From: an uncultured Clostridium sp.
GTDB lineage: Bacteria > Bacillota > Clostridia > Lachnospirales > Lachnospiraceae
Direction: 5' to 3'
Assembly (NCBI GenBank): GCA_900551135.1
Contig: URUX01000036.1
Span: 1-17,489 of the forward strand
Length of the DNA stretch: 17,489 nt
Part shown: positions 7,742-14,894 of the stretch, one piece after another
How the letters are laid out: the number at the start of each line of letters is the position of its first letter
Numbering within the stretch: position 1 is the first letter of the stretch
The notes under the pieces: generated by a model
Databases searched by the model: none
The model's input: the letters and a program-made list of their open reading frames with translations, nothing else
Told to the model about the DNA's origin: nothing
Program-made: the position numbers and the translations under genes

Positions 7742-7842
7742 ATCCCACCTGAAAAATTTCCTGCCTGTACCGGCCATAACTGCGGCAGTCTCCATTTCAT
7801 TCCACAACCATCTCCGCGAAACGTTGTTTCTGACACAGGCAT
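7738..7842 (-). CDS. Possible 34-codon leader ORF coupled to the transferase
   Basis: A short frame starts at an ATG preceded by AAAGGAAAGG and encodes about 34 residues (MPVSETTFRGDGCGMK...). It ends in TGA overlapping the transferase ATG at 7741 as ATGA, the classic arrangement for translational coupling. It begins 16 bases after the U-tract of the riboswitch terminator, so it would be translated only from read-through transcripts. The peptide matches no family I recognise and has no membrane helix. The same bases are open in the transferase frame, so it could instead be an accidental frame over an N-terminal extension of the transferase. Confidence 0.4.
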   Translation of the reverse strand: MPVSETTFRGDGCGMKWRLPQLWPVQAGNFSGGI

Positions 7843-7857
7843 CCTTTCCTTTACAAC

Positions 7858-7886
7858 AAAAAACTGCAACCCAACAAGAGTTGCAG
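7858..7886 (-). terminator. Intrinsic terminator, expression platform of the c-di-GMP riboswitch
   Basis: In the minus-strand transcript CTGCAAC pairs with GTTGCAG across a 9-base loop (arms 7880-7886 and 7864-7870), followed at once by six U. It starts 2 bases after the predicted end of the aptamer and lies before any substantial gene of the operon, which marks it as a conditional terminator rather than a gene end. Confidence 0.8.
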
Positions 7887-7888
7887 CC

Positions 7889-7970
7889 GAACTATCTTAC
7901 ACAGAACCTACCAGCACTTAGACTTCAAGCTTTGCGTCCCTATGTTTCCATAGGTTTGCCTCACATATTC
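7889..7970 (-). promoter_or_regulatory. Cyclic di-GMP-I (GEMM-I) riboswitch aptamer
   Basis: The minus-strand RNA carries the hallmark GEMM-I core: GAGGCAAACC, a P2 hairpin CCTATG-GAAA-CATAGG capped by a GNRA tetraloop, the GGGACGCAAAGC segment, TCTAAG (tetraloop receptor side) and GGTAGGT. P1 can form between GAATAT (7965-7970) and ATAGTTC (7889-7895) with one bulge. P3 pairing is imperfect by eye. The element binds the bacterial second messenger c-di-GMP in the family. It lies about 20 bases after the predicted transcription start and abuts a terminator, so the ligand is expected to switch read-through into the surface-polymer operon. Whether c-di-GMP turns it on or off cannot be settled by reading. 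Confidence 0.88.
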
Positions 7971-7996
7971 ATAAAACCTGCTACTTACTAGGCTTA

Positions 7997-8025
7997 ATTA
8001 TACTAAAATTTAGAAACAACGTCAA
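7997..8025 (-). promoter_or_regulatory. Sigma-70/SigA-type promoter of the surface-polymer operon
   Basis: Minus strand: -35 TTGACG (8020-8025), 17-base spacer, -10 TATAAT (7997-8002). Transcription would start near 7990, just ahead of the riboswitch aptamer. The near-perfect match suggests strong constitutive initiation, leaving control to the riboswitch and terminator. Confidence 0.85.
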
Positions 8026-8105
8026 TATTTTTTCTAAAATCAAAGCCATAGAATCCGAAGAAAATCCTTTGGTTTCGAAAAAAATGCCATTCCCCGTAAA
8101 ACAGC

Positions 8106-8134
8106 CAGGGCAGCAGGAATTTCCTGCTGCCCTG
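8106..8134 (-). terminator. Hairpin ending the sugar-sulfate operon
   Basis: A perfect 13-base stem (CAGGGCAGCAGGA with its complement, arms 8106-8118 and 8122-8134) with a 3-base loop lies 28 bases after the SIS gene stop. On the minus strand it is followed by GCUGUUUUAC, so the U tract is short and offset. It separates the sugar operon from the next promoter. The 320 bases without a substantial gene between 7843 and 8162 are accounted for by this hairpin, the promoter at 7997-8025, the riboswitch and its terminator. Confidence 0.7.
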
Positions 8135-8162
8135 ACCTATATAAAAGATATAATTGAGGAGC

Positions 8163-9212
8163 TTATTTAATCACGATTGCCTGGGATAAATGTCTTGGGG
8201 TATCTGCATTTAATCCCTTTAATTCTGCTAAATAATAGCCCATCAGCTGACCGATAAATCCAATCATGGCTGCATTCTGAATGCTGTCATAGCCGTATCC
8301 CATATCCAGTGTATAATCTGCATCGGTAAAGTCCTTGGAAGCAGTATTGCCGATTGCAAGAGTAATTGCACCGTACTCCTTCATCTGGGTAAGCAGCTTT
8401 GCATCACCATCTACAGTCTCCTCGTTGCCCAGCAAAATAATCATGGTCTTATCATCTACCAGACTCATGGGTCCGTGACGGTACTCTAATGTATAATAAG
8501 CTTCTGAGTTGCTTAAACTCATTTCTTTCATCTTATTCATACATTCATTTGCAATACCGTAGTAGATACCCTGTCCCAGAGTAATAAACAGATTCAGTTC
8601 CGGATGCTCTGCAACAATCTTTTTAGCCAGTTCATCGGTTGCTTTTAAGAACTCTTCAGACTGTGCTGCATAATCCTTCATAGCCTCGATCTTGTCTTTT
8701 CTTCCGCCTGCGTAGAATGCTAAAACAGCAGCCAGATAAATCATGCTGGTGAAAGAACGGGTCATAATAACACTGTCTTCTGCAGTCTCTGGAGAAAGAA
8801 TTATGTAATCATTATATTTGCTGCTGTCTAGGTCACAGGTAATTGCCAGGGTCTTTACGCCTTCAAAAGTTCTTACTTTGTCAATTGCCATACGAACTTC
8901 TGTGGTGTAGCTCTTTCTGGTAATTGGAAGTACCAGAACTTTCTTGCCGTTTCCTACATAAGTCTCCGGGAAATAATATAATTCAGAGCAGCACATTCCT
9001 TTTGCCGGAATCTTGGTGCAGGTTCCAAATGCATGAGCTGCTGCCTGAGCCAGGTACAGAGAAGTACCGCAGCCGGTGAAAATCAGTTCATCGTATTCTT
9101 CTGCAAAAACTTCATCCAGAACTTTGTAAATATCCTCCAACGTATCGTTAATTGCCTGGAAAGATGCTGGCTGGCCATAAATTTCTTTGTAAGTAAGTTC
9201 ACTGTTTTTCAT
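8163..9212 (-). CDS. Double-SIS-domain sugar-phosphate isomerase/deaminase (AgaS/GlmS-isomerase-like)
   Basis: 349 residues with GGAGGAG 5 bases before the ATG. Two SIS (sugar isomerase) domains are visible, about residues 40-170 and 200-335. The first has FTGCGTSLYLA (45-55) and TRKSYTTEV (98-106) where SRSGxT-type phosphate-binding loops normally lie, plus TRSFTSM (151-157). The second has the catalytic-type segment EYRHGPMSL (243-251), matching the ELKHGP/EFRHGP segment of GlmS and AgaS. No glutaminase domain is present, so it resembles stand-alone deaminase/isomerases such as AgaS (galactosamine-6-phosphate) or FrlB (fructosamine-6-phosphate). It would act on an amino-sugar or ketosamine phosphate. 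It lies 25 bases after the aldolase gene and is the last gene of the operon. The family is clear; the substrate is inferred from neighbours. Confidence 0.85.
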   Translation of the reverse strand: MKNSELTYKEIYGQPASFQAINDTLEDIYKVLDEVFAEEYDELIFTGCGTSLYLAQAAAHAFGTCTKIPAKGMCCSELYYFPETYVGNGKKVLVLPITRKSYTTEVRMAIDKVRTFEGVKTLAITCDLDSSKYNDYIILSPETAEDSVIMTRSFTSMIYLAAVLAFYAGGRKDKIEAMKDYAAQSEEFLKATDELAKKIVAEHPELNLFITLGQGIYYGIANECMNKMKEMSLSNSEAYYTLEYRHGPMSLVDDKTMIILLGNEETVDGDAKLLTQMKEYGAITLAIGNTASKDFTDADYTLDMGYGYDSIQNAAMIGFIGQLMGYYLAELKGLNADTPRHLSQAIVIK

Positions 9213-9237
9213 TGTTGCTCCTCCTCAATTAATTTTT

Positions 9238-10092
9238 TTATACTCTGCCTTCCGATCCTGCAAGACGAATAATCTTTCTTACGTCTTCCTGGAGTTTTTC
9301 ATTTGCATACTGGGACAGTTTCCAGGAATGACCCTGATGATTCATGGTCTTTAATCCTTCTTCATAATGCTCTACATATTTGTAGCGGATTTCAGTACCA
9401 AAGTTAATCTTTGCTACGCCCAGCTTAATTGCTTCTTTAATAATCTCTTCCTTCATACCGGTACAGCCATGCAGAACCAGTGGAATGTCCGTAAACTTCC
9501 GGACTGCTTCCATAACTTCCAGATGAATATCCGGCTCCCCTTTGTAATATCCATGTGCATTGCCAATTCCAATTGCCAATGAATCTGGCGTACATAAGCT
9601 TAAGAAACGGCGTACCTCTTCCGGATCTACGATATTCTTGTTTTCCATAACGGTACCCATATTGTCCAGACGGAGAAGTTCGCCAATCTCTGCTTCTACC
9701 GGAACGCCAAAGCATTTTGCAACTTCTAATACTTTATTGGTCATAGCTGCATTCTCTTCGATTGGGCTGGTAGAACCGTCAATCATCAAAGAGGTAAAGC
9801 CCAGCTTTAATGCTTCCATACAGATATCAAAACCATCACCATGATCCAGGTGGATGGCAACCGGTACAGATACCTTATCTGCACACCATTTGCATACATT
9901 TACAAACCAGTCATGTCCGGAATACGCTCCCGTACTTACGTAGTGAGCAAGAATAATCGGGGAATGTAAATCTTCTGCAGCTTTACAAATAGCCCAGATA
10001 ATATCGTAATTTCCGCCCTGCGTGTTAATAGCCGGAACTGCGTAACCATTTTTCGCTGCATCTAACAGCATTTCTTTGCTTGTTGTTAACAT
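9238..10092 (-). CDS. Class II ketose-bisphosphate aldolase (tagatose/fructose-bisphosphate type)
   Basis: 284 residues, the normal length of KbaY/GatY/FBA-type enzymes, with AGGAGG 6 bases before the ATG. Catalytic and zinc residues are in place: AIHLDHG (D83 catalytic, H84 zinc), MIDGS (104-108), EAEIG (133-137), GNAHG (H180 zinc) and LHGCTG (H208 zinc). The phosphate-binding segment near residue 230 reads INFGTEIR, somewhat different from the usual NVxT/NYAT forms, and the stretch after EAEIG differs from the usual EAELG-GxE(D)D pattern, so the substrate may not be the standard one. These enzymes split a ketose 1,6-bisphosphate (or a related acyclic phosphate) to dihydroxyacetone phosphate and an aldehyde. 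No sugar-phosphate kinase is seen beside it, so the preceding phosphorylation must be done elsewhere. Confidence 0.9.
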   Translation of the reverse strand: MLTTSKEMLLDAAKNGYAVPAINTQGGNYDIIWAICKAAEDLHSPIILAHYVSTGAYSGHDWFVNVCKWCADKVSVPVAIHLDHGDGFDICMEALKLGFTSLMIDGSTSPIEENAAMTNKVLEVAKCFGVPVEAEIGELLRLDNMGTVMENKNIVDPEEVRRFLSLCTPDSLAIGIGNAHGYYKGEPDIHLEVMEAVRKFTDIPLVLHGCTGMKEEIIKEAIKLGVAKINFGTEIRYKYVEHYEEGLKTMNHQGHSWKLSQYANEKLQEDVRKIIRLAGSEGRV

Positions 10093-10116
10093 ATTTCTCC
10101 TCCTTGATATGTTTTA

Positions 10117-10956
10117 TTAACCTTTTACTGCACCTGCTACCAGACCCTTTACCATATACTTCTGGAAGAAGAAGAAGATAAGAACCATTGGCAGCGTACC
10201 TACGATGGAAATCGTATTAATCAAGGACCAGTCATAGGATAATTCTCCTAAGTACCGGAGCGCTACACCTGCAGATAATGTACGCAGAGAGTCCGTCTGA
10301 ATCAGAGTAGAACAGTGAAGATAATCATCCCAGGACAGCAGGAATGCATAAATTCCGACTGCCAGCATACCTGGCTTAATCAATGGTGCAACTACCCGGA
10401 ATAAAATTCCAAAACGGCCAGCGCCATCAATCTGGGCTGCTTCTTCCAGTTCTACCGGAATACCATCATAAAAGCTGGACATCAGCATGATAGTAAATGG
10501 AAGCATAGAAGCTCCTACTGCTAAGATTAATCCGGTACGGGTATTAATCAGGTTGACGTCTCCCATGATCTTATACAAGGAAATCAAACGGCTGATAATC
10601 GGGAACATCTGTGCAGATGTAAATGCTGCCACAATCCATCCATTCCACTTAAAATGGAATCTGGAAAGTGCATATCCGGACATAATCGCGATTAATGTAG
10701 TCAAAAGCGCAGCGCCACCGGCTACGATGAAGTTGTTTTTGTAGTATATAAAGAACTCGTTATTCTTTGTAAACAAATCAATGTAACTCTGTACAGTCGG
10801 CGCTTCCGGAATCAAAGTCGGAGGGAATTTATATGCCTCCATATTCGTCTTAAAAGACGTTAGCAGTACCCACAGCAGCGGGAACAGCAGGAACAGAAGA
10901 ATCAGTGCCAAAACCACATATTTTACAATATTTCCAATTAACCGATTTCGTTTCAT
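10117..10956 (-). CDS. ABC sugar transporter permease, MalG/CUT1 type
   Basis: 279 residues, six likely membrane helices, starting with a basic cytoplasmic tail and the helix VLALILLFLLFPLLWVLLTS. The EAA loop, which contacts the ATPase, is EEAAQIDGAGRFGILFRVV at about residues 171-189. The C-terminus FFFFQKYMVKGLVAGAVKG is characteristic of MalG-like CUT1 permeases. It forms a heterodimer with the permease encoded 17 bases upstream. GGAGGAG precedes the ATG. No ATPase gene is in the operon, as is common for Firmicutes CUT1 systems that share an MsmX-like ATPase. Confidence 0.95.
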   Translation of the reverse strand: MKRNRLIGNIVKYVVLALILLFLLFPLLWVLLTSFKTNMEAYKFPPTLIPEAPTVQSYIDLFTKNNEFFIYYKNNFIVAGGAALLTTLIAIMSGYALSRFHFKWNGWIVAAFTSAQMFPIISRLISLYKIMGDVNLINTRTGLILAVGASMLPFTIMLMSSFYDGIPVELEEAAQIDGAGRFGILFRVVAPLIKPGMLAVGIYAFLLSWDDYLHCSTLIQTDSLRTLSAGVALRYLGELSYDWSLINTISIVGTLPMVLIFFFFQKYMVKGLVAGAVKG

Positions 10957-10973
10957 CTTTCCTCTCCTCCTTC

Positions 10974-11894
10974 CTATACGTCTGACTCTTTAAAGATGCG
11001 ATTATAAAAGAATACCACAACAATCATCATCAGCATCCATACCGTTGTTACTGCAGCACCAGAACCAAAGTTATTAGAAACAAACGCCTCTCTGTAACTG
11101 AGAATTGCCATAGTTGTTGTAGAGTTGTTTGGTCCGCCTCCGGTCATAGTCCAGAACAGCGGGAACTGTTTAAAGTTCTCGATAATGGACATGGAAACCG
11201 TTACCTTAATTACGCTCTTCATGTATGGCATCGTGATTTTGAAAAATCTCTGTACTGCATTTGCACCATCGATTTTTGCTGCTTCCAGCATATCTTCCGG
11301 AACATTGGCCAGTCCTGCAAGAAGAAGCAGGGTTGCCAGAGGAATCTGTTTCCATAAAGCAGCAACCGAAACGCCAAACATAGCCGTTGCCGGATTATTC
11401 AAAATCGCAAAATCGGTAACTTTGCCTCCCGTAATAACACCTACGATAAACTTTACAAGGCCGTACTGAGGCTGGAACATCCATAACCACACCAGACCGG
11501 AGATAATCGTCGGAACTACCCACGGCACCATCATAATGCTTCGGATAAAACGGGATGCCTTCATATTGGTATTTAAAATCAGCGCCAGAGCCATTCCTAA
11601 AATAAACTGAGCGATTACAACACCAAATACAAACACCAGCGTGTTAATCATAGACGGCACTAATTTACCATTTGAAAATAATTTAGCATAGTTGGCAAAA
11701 TTATTCCAAGCTCCCGGTTCGCCGGAAATAATATTGCGCACCCGATAGTCAAAAAAGCTTCGATAAATAGAGTCTACTACCGGTATTAAAATAAACATGG
11801 TTGTAGTGATGATTGCAGGAAGCAATAGCATCAGTGAAAACAGCTTGTCCGCTGTATGTCTTTTCAATTTAAAACGCTTTACCTCTGTATTCAA
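10974..11894 (-). CDS. ABC sugar transporter permease, MalF/CUT1 type
   Basis: 306 residues with six likely membrane helices. The start codon is TTG; it is accepted because GGAGG lies 7 bases upstream and the first residues (MNTEVKRFKLKRHTADKLF) give the usual basic cytoplasmic tail before the first helix (LMLLLPAIITTTMFILIPVV). The EAA loop is EAAKIDGANAVQRFFKITMP at about residues 203-222. Partner of the MalG-like permease downstream and the lipoprotein binding protein upstream. The family imports oligosaccharides or modified sugars. It lies 29 bases after the sulfatase stop. Confidence 0.95.
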   Translation of the reverse strand: MNTEVKRFKLKRHTADKLFSLMLLLPAIITTTMFILIPVVDSIYRSFFDYRVRNIISGEPGAWNNFANYAKLFSNGKLVPSMINTLVFVFGVVIAQFILGMALALILNTNMKASRFIRSIMMVPWVVPTIISGLVWLWMFQPQYGLVKFIVGVITGGKVTDFAILNNPATAMFGVSVAALWKQIPLATLLLLAGLANVPEDMLEAAKIDGANAVQRFFKITMPYMKSVIKVTVSMSIIENFKQFPLFWTMTGGGPNNSTTTMAILSYREAFVSNNFGSGAAVTTVWMLMMIVVVFFYNRIFKESDV

Positions 11895-11923
11895 AACGTT
11901 TCCTCCTCTCTGCCCGGTCTCTG

Positions 11924-13348
11924 TTACTTGTTTTCATTGTATACATGAAGACCAGGTCCCCACATTCCTGCCAAATCTTTCTGTCCTCCGCCTAATACCG
12001 GCTCTCTGCTGCCATCAATCTCCGGATTGGCATAACGCAAAAACCATGTATCCATACGGCGTTTCATTTCCCCGATTAACTCCTGGCATTCTGGCTTGTC
12101 AATTAAATTCACATCCTCATTTGGATCATTTTTCAAATCATAAAATTCATCTGGTCCAAACGGGACTCTGTGGATGTATTTATACTCTTTGCTGCGAATC
12201 ATTCTGGCAGGTCCATACTCGTCAAATACAACCACTGTTTTTTCATCATCTGTTTTCTCTCCAGTTAAGGAACTAAGAAAACTCGTTCCAGGAAGCTTCT
12301 CTGCTTCCGGATTTTCCATACCCAGATAGTCCAGCAGGGTCGGCATAAAATCATAGCCGCTGCACATGTCTTCACAGACCGCTCCTTCTGGAAGATGTCC
12401 CGGCTGACTGACAATAAACGGAACCTTAACGGAAGAATCATAAAGATTTAATGGAAATGTTCCATTTCCTTTCCCCCAGACTCCATGATGTCCGCAGTTA
12501 AATCCATTATCACTGGAGAAAATCACCAGTGTATCCTCTGTCAGTCCTTCTTCTTCTAACTTATTTAAAATCCTTCCTACATTGGCATCCATGGCAGTGA
12601 CTGCTGCAAAATATCCAATTAAGCTTTCTCTTGGTCTGTCATATCCGGAAATAACTCCCAGCTTTGCCCATGGATGCGGTTCTCCCTGAGGACAGCTTTT
12701 AAATTCACAGTTTTCATAAAGATCCGTGTATTGTTTTGGATGACAGTCAATCCACGGAGAATGAGGCGCTGTGTAATGAACGCTTAAATAAAACGGATTG
12801 TCTTTATGCTTTTCTCTGTCTATAAACTTTAATGCTTCATCTGTAATGACATCAGTAATGTACTCTTTTTCCTCTACATACTTTCCATCACGAATCATCG
12901 GAGCATTGTAGTAAGGACCGCCGCCCTTCTGATGGGTATACCAAAAGCTGAAACCTTTCTGCGGATGAAGTCCGTCTCCCAGATGCCATTTTCCACTTAA
13001 ACCGCACGTATATCCATTTGCTGCCAGAATATCTGTATATCCGGTCTGCCCCTTTAAATATTCAATCGCTGTCTGGGTTGATCCTCCATTGCCGCCGCAC
13101 AGGTAATCATGAACACCATGCTGGGACGGGATTCTTCCTGTCATCAGGGAAGCTCTTGCCGGTGAGCAGACTGGAGAAACACAGAAGAAATTGTCAAATC
13201 TCGTTCCCCGCTGTGCCAGACGGTCCAAATTAGGAGTATGAATTTCTTCATTGCCGTAACATCCCAATGACCAGTACCCCTGGTCATCAGTTAAAATAAA
13301 TACGATGTTGGGTCTGTTTTGCTGCTGGCTGTCCTTCTCTTTATTCAT
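11924..13348 (-). CDS. Type I (S1 family) sulfatase, Cys-type, without signal peptide
   Basis: 474 residues with AGAGGA 7 bases before the ATG. The alkaline-phosphatase-fold sulfatase signatures are present: metal ligands D21-D22 (VFILTDDQG), the formylglycine motif C61-S-P-A-R65 followed by ASLMTGR, GKWHLG (K120, H122), APHSPW (H196) and SSDNG (D280, N281). Cys61 must be converted to formylglycine; in anaerobes this is done by a radical-SAM anSME enzyme, not seen here. The start MNKEKDSQQQNRPNIVFILT is polar with no secretion signal, so the enzyme should be cytoplasmic and act on a sulfated sugar after import. It sits between the binding-protein and permease genes, an unusually intimate link with transport. 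Subfamily and substrate cannot be told. A choline-sulfatase or phosphonate hydrolase role is possible within the superfamily, but the sugar-transport context argues against it. Confidence 0.92.
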   Translation of the reverse strand: MNKEKDSQQQNRPNIVFILTDDQGYWSLGCYGNEEIHTPNLDRLAQRGTRFDNFFCVSPVCSPARASLMTGRIPSQHGVHDYLCGGNGGSTQTAIEYLKGQTGYTDILAANGYTCGLSGKWHLGDGLHPQKGFSFWYTHQKGGGPYYNAPMIRDGKYVEEKEYITDVITDEALKFIDREKHKDNPFYLSVHYTAPHSPWIDCHPKQYTDLYENCEFKSCPQGEPHPWAKLGVISGYDRPRESLIGYFAAVTAMDANVGRILNKLEEEGLTEDTLVIFSSDNGFNCGHHGVWGKGNGTFPLNLYDSSVKVPFIVSQPGHLPEGAVCEDMCSGYDFMPTLLDYLGMENPEAEKLPGTSFLSSLTGEKTDDEKTVVVFDEYGPARMIRSKEYKYIHRVPFGPDEFYDLKNDPNEDVNLIDKPECQELIGEMKRRMDTWFLRYANPEIDGSREPVLGGGQKDLAGMWGPGLHVYNENK

Positions 13349-13367
13349 AACTTTTCCTCTTTTTAAG

Positions 13368-13397
13368 GGGCGGGATTCCGGTTTTCCGGCCCCGCCC
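13368..13397 (-). other. GC-rich intercistronic hairpin between binding-protein and sulfatase genes
   Basis: Minus-strand RNA can fold GGGCGGG (13391-13397) with CCCGCCC (13368-13374) and an inner CCGG-AAAA-CCGG. It is followed by CUUAAAAAGAGG, not a U tract, so it is not a full intrinsic terminator. Such hairpins after binding-protein genes usually protect the upstream message and let the binding protein be made in excess over downstream products. Confidence 0.65.
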
Positions 13398-13425
13398 AGT
13401 AGTAATCATCAATGTCGTCTAAATT

Positions 13426-14778
13426 TTATGGCAGCAGCGGCTGTACTGTGCTCTTAAAGTTATCAATTGCGGTTGCTACGTCTTCCTTACCTACCGTAAC
13501 GGCCTGGCCCAGAGCACACAACTCTAAGTTGAAGTCAGACAGGGTTGGGAACTGATATACAGGAACTGCCTTTTCTACAGCGCCCTTACCGCCCTTTAAG
13601 AATTCGCTGTTTACAACTGCATCCATATTTTCCATAGCTTTCTTTGCTGGATAAGCAGGAGCAATATTCGCAATATAATCATTTAAGATTTCTGGAGTAA
13701 TTACATATTCAATAAACTTCTTAACTGCGTCTACTTGTTCTGGTCCATTATCAACTGCTACAAAGCAATGAGACTGTAAAGTGGAAGCTCCGTTACCAGA
13801 ACCGCCAGATAACGGCATTGCGGTTGCTGCGAAGTTTGCTACTTCTGGATTAATAGACTTGGCGCCATTGTATCCCCAGGTATTGTCATAGTACATTGCT
13901 ACCTGACCTAATGCAAACAGGTTTCTTAAATCCTTTGGCTTGCAGTTCTGAGGATTGTAACCCAGTTCATCTAACTGCTGAAGCATGTTCATAGCATCCG
14001 TAAATCCCTGATTATCTACGTTAAACTGATTATTCTCATCAAATACAGTACCGCCGAAGGTCTGTGCAAAAGACTGAAGAGAAGAACCGATTACGATAAC
14101 AGAAGCAGTTGGCTGTCCAAATGGATATACCTTATTTCCATCATCCGTAGTCAAAGCTGCCAGCTTTGGAGCAATCTCCAGCAGTTCGTCATAAGTCTTA
14201 GGAGGATTTGCCGGATCTAAGCCAGCCTTTTCAAATAAATCCTTGTTATAGAATAACACGAATGGTGATACATACAGCGGAGCGCCATAAACCTTGCCAT
14301 CTACAGAATGAGCTTCCAGAATGTTTGGATAGTAATCTGTCAAAAATTCCGGGCTTAATACTTCATCCATCGGAGCTGCCAGTCCGGCATCTACTAAAGC
14401 AGGAATCCAAATCATCTCACTAAAGATAGCGTCTACTTTGTCGCCGCCGCCGGCCATATTAATAACCTGGTTTAAAATTTCTCCGTAAGGAGCAGATACC
14501 CATTCAATTGTAATGTTTGGATACTTCTCCTCAAATCCAGCCTTTACGTCACCCCAGAATGTGTCGTAACCAGCTTCCAGAATTGCGTAGTTTGCAATTT
14601 TCAGGGTAATCTCTTCACCAGAAGCTGCATCTTTGCTGCCTCCATCCTCTGGCTTTGCCTCTGCCTTAGTCTCTGCTGGCGCAGCTGCAGTACTCTGCTG
14701 TCCTCCGCCGCCAGAACATGCAGTAGTCATTCCCATGATTGCTGCCATTCCCAGTGCCAATAACCCTTTCTTTGTCAT
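13426..14778 (-). CDS. Extracellular sugar-binding lipoprotein of the ABC importer (CUT1, family-1-type binding protein)
   Basis: 450 residues with GAGGA 7 bases before the ATG. A lipoprotein signal peptide is visible: basic start MTKKG, hydrophobic core, and lipobox MTTAC with the modified cysteine at residue 21, then a Gly/Ser/Ala/Glu-rich linker to about residue 52. The mature part begins ITLKIANYAILEAGYDTFWG and continues like MalE-type binding proteins: FEEKYPNITIEWV (87-99) and DGKVYGAPLYVSPFVLFYNKDLFEKAG (about 159-185). It captures the sugar outside the membrane and hands it to the two permeases. Being first in the operon after the operator, and followed by a stabilising hairpin, it is likely the most abundant product. 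The ligand is inferred to be a sulfated sugar from the adjacent sulfatase. Confidence 0.93.
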   Translation of the reverse strand: MTKKGLLALGMAAIMGMTTACSGGGGQQSTAAAPAETKAEAKPEDGGSKDAASGEEITLKIANYAILEAGYDTFWGDVKAGFEEKYPNITIEWVSAPYGEILNQVINMAGGGDKVDAIFSEMIWIPALVDAGLAAPMDEVLSPEFLTDYYPNILEAHSVDGKVYGAPLYVSPFVLFYNKDLFEKAGLDPANPPKTYDELLEIAPKLAALTTDDGNKVYPFGQPTASVIVIGSSLQSFAQTFGGTVFDENNQFNVDNQGFTDAMNMLQQLDELGYNPQNCKPKDLRNLFALGQVAMYYDNTWGYNGAKSINPEVANFAATAMPLSGGSGNGASTLQSHCFVAVDNGPEQVDAVKKFIEYVITPEILNDYIANIAPAYPAKKAMENMDAVVNSEFLKGGKGAVEKAVPVYQFPTLSDFNLELCALGQAVTVGKEDVATAIDNFKSTVQPLLP

Positions 14779-14837
14779 AATACGTTCCTCACTTTCTTCA
14801 TGATGCTTGGCATGAATGTATCAATGCCATATTTTTA

Positions 14838-14852
14838 CACAGGACTCCTGTG
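14838..14852 (-). promoter_or_regulatory. 15-bp dyad in the 5' region of the binding-protein gene
   Basis: CACAGGA-C-TCCTGTG is a perfect 7-1-7 palindrome about 60 bases before the binding-protein start. It could be a second protein-binding site or a small RNA hairpin. It does not match the LacI-type operator at 14879. A further TTCATG/CATGAA repeat lies at 14797-14816. Confidence 0.35.
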
Positions 14853-14878
14853 CAATTTACTGTTTTAACGATACAGGC

Positions 14879-14894
14879 ATACACTCGTGTGTAT
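14879..14894 (-). promoter_or_regulatory. Candidate operator for the adjacent LacI-family regulator (copy 1)
   Basis: ATACACTCGTGTGTAT is a near-perfect palindrome with the central CG step typical of LacI-family sites; only the T/T pair flanking the CG fails to match. Thirteen of 16 bases agree with a site at 16042-16057 that overlaps the regulator's own start of transcription. It lies about 100 bases before the binding-protein gene, so it probably controls the whole sugar operon. Confidence 0.7.

Noticed and set aside
7742..7807. Upstream TTG (7807) or ATG (7795) as start of the CDP-glycerol transferase
   Set aside because: The extra residues do not look like this family, and the start at 7741 has the usual basic N-terminus and an ATGA overlap; they remain possible but less likely.
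7479..7991. Plus-strand 170-codon frame across the riboswitch region
   Set aside because: It runs antisense through the transferase start, terminator and aptamer, has low-complexity composition and no ribosome site.
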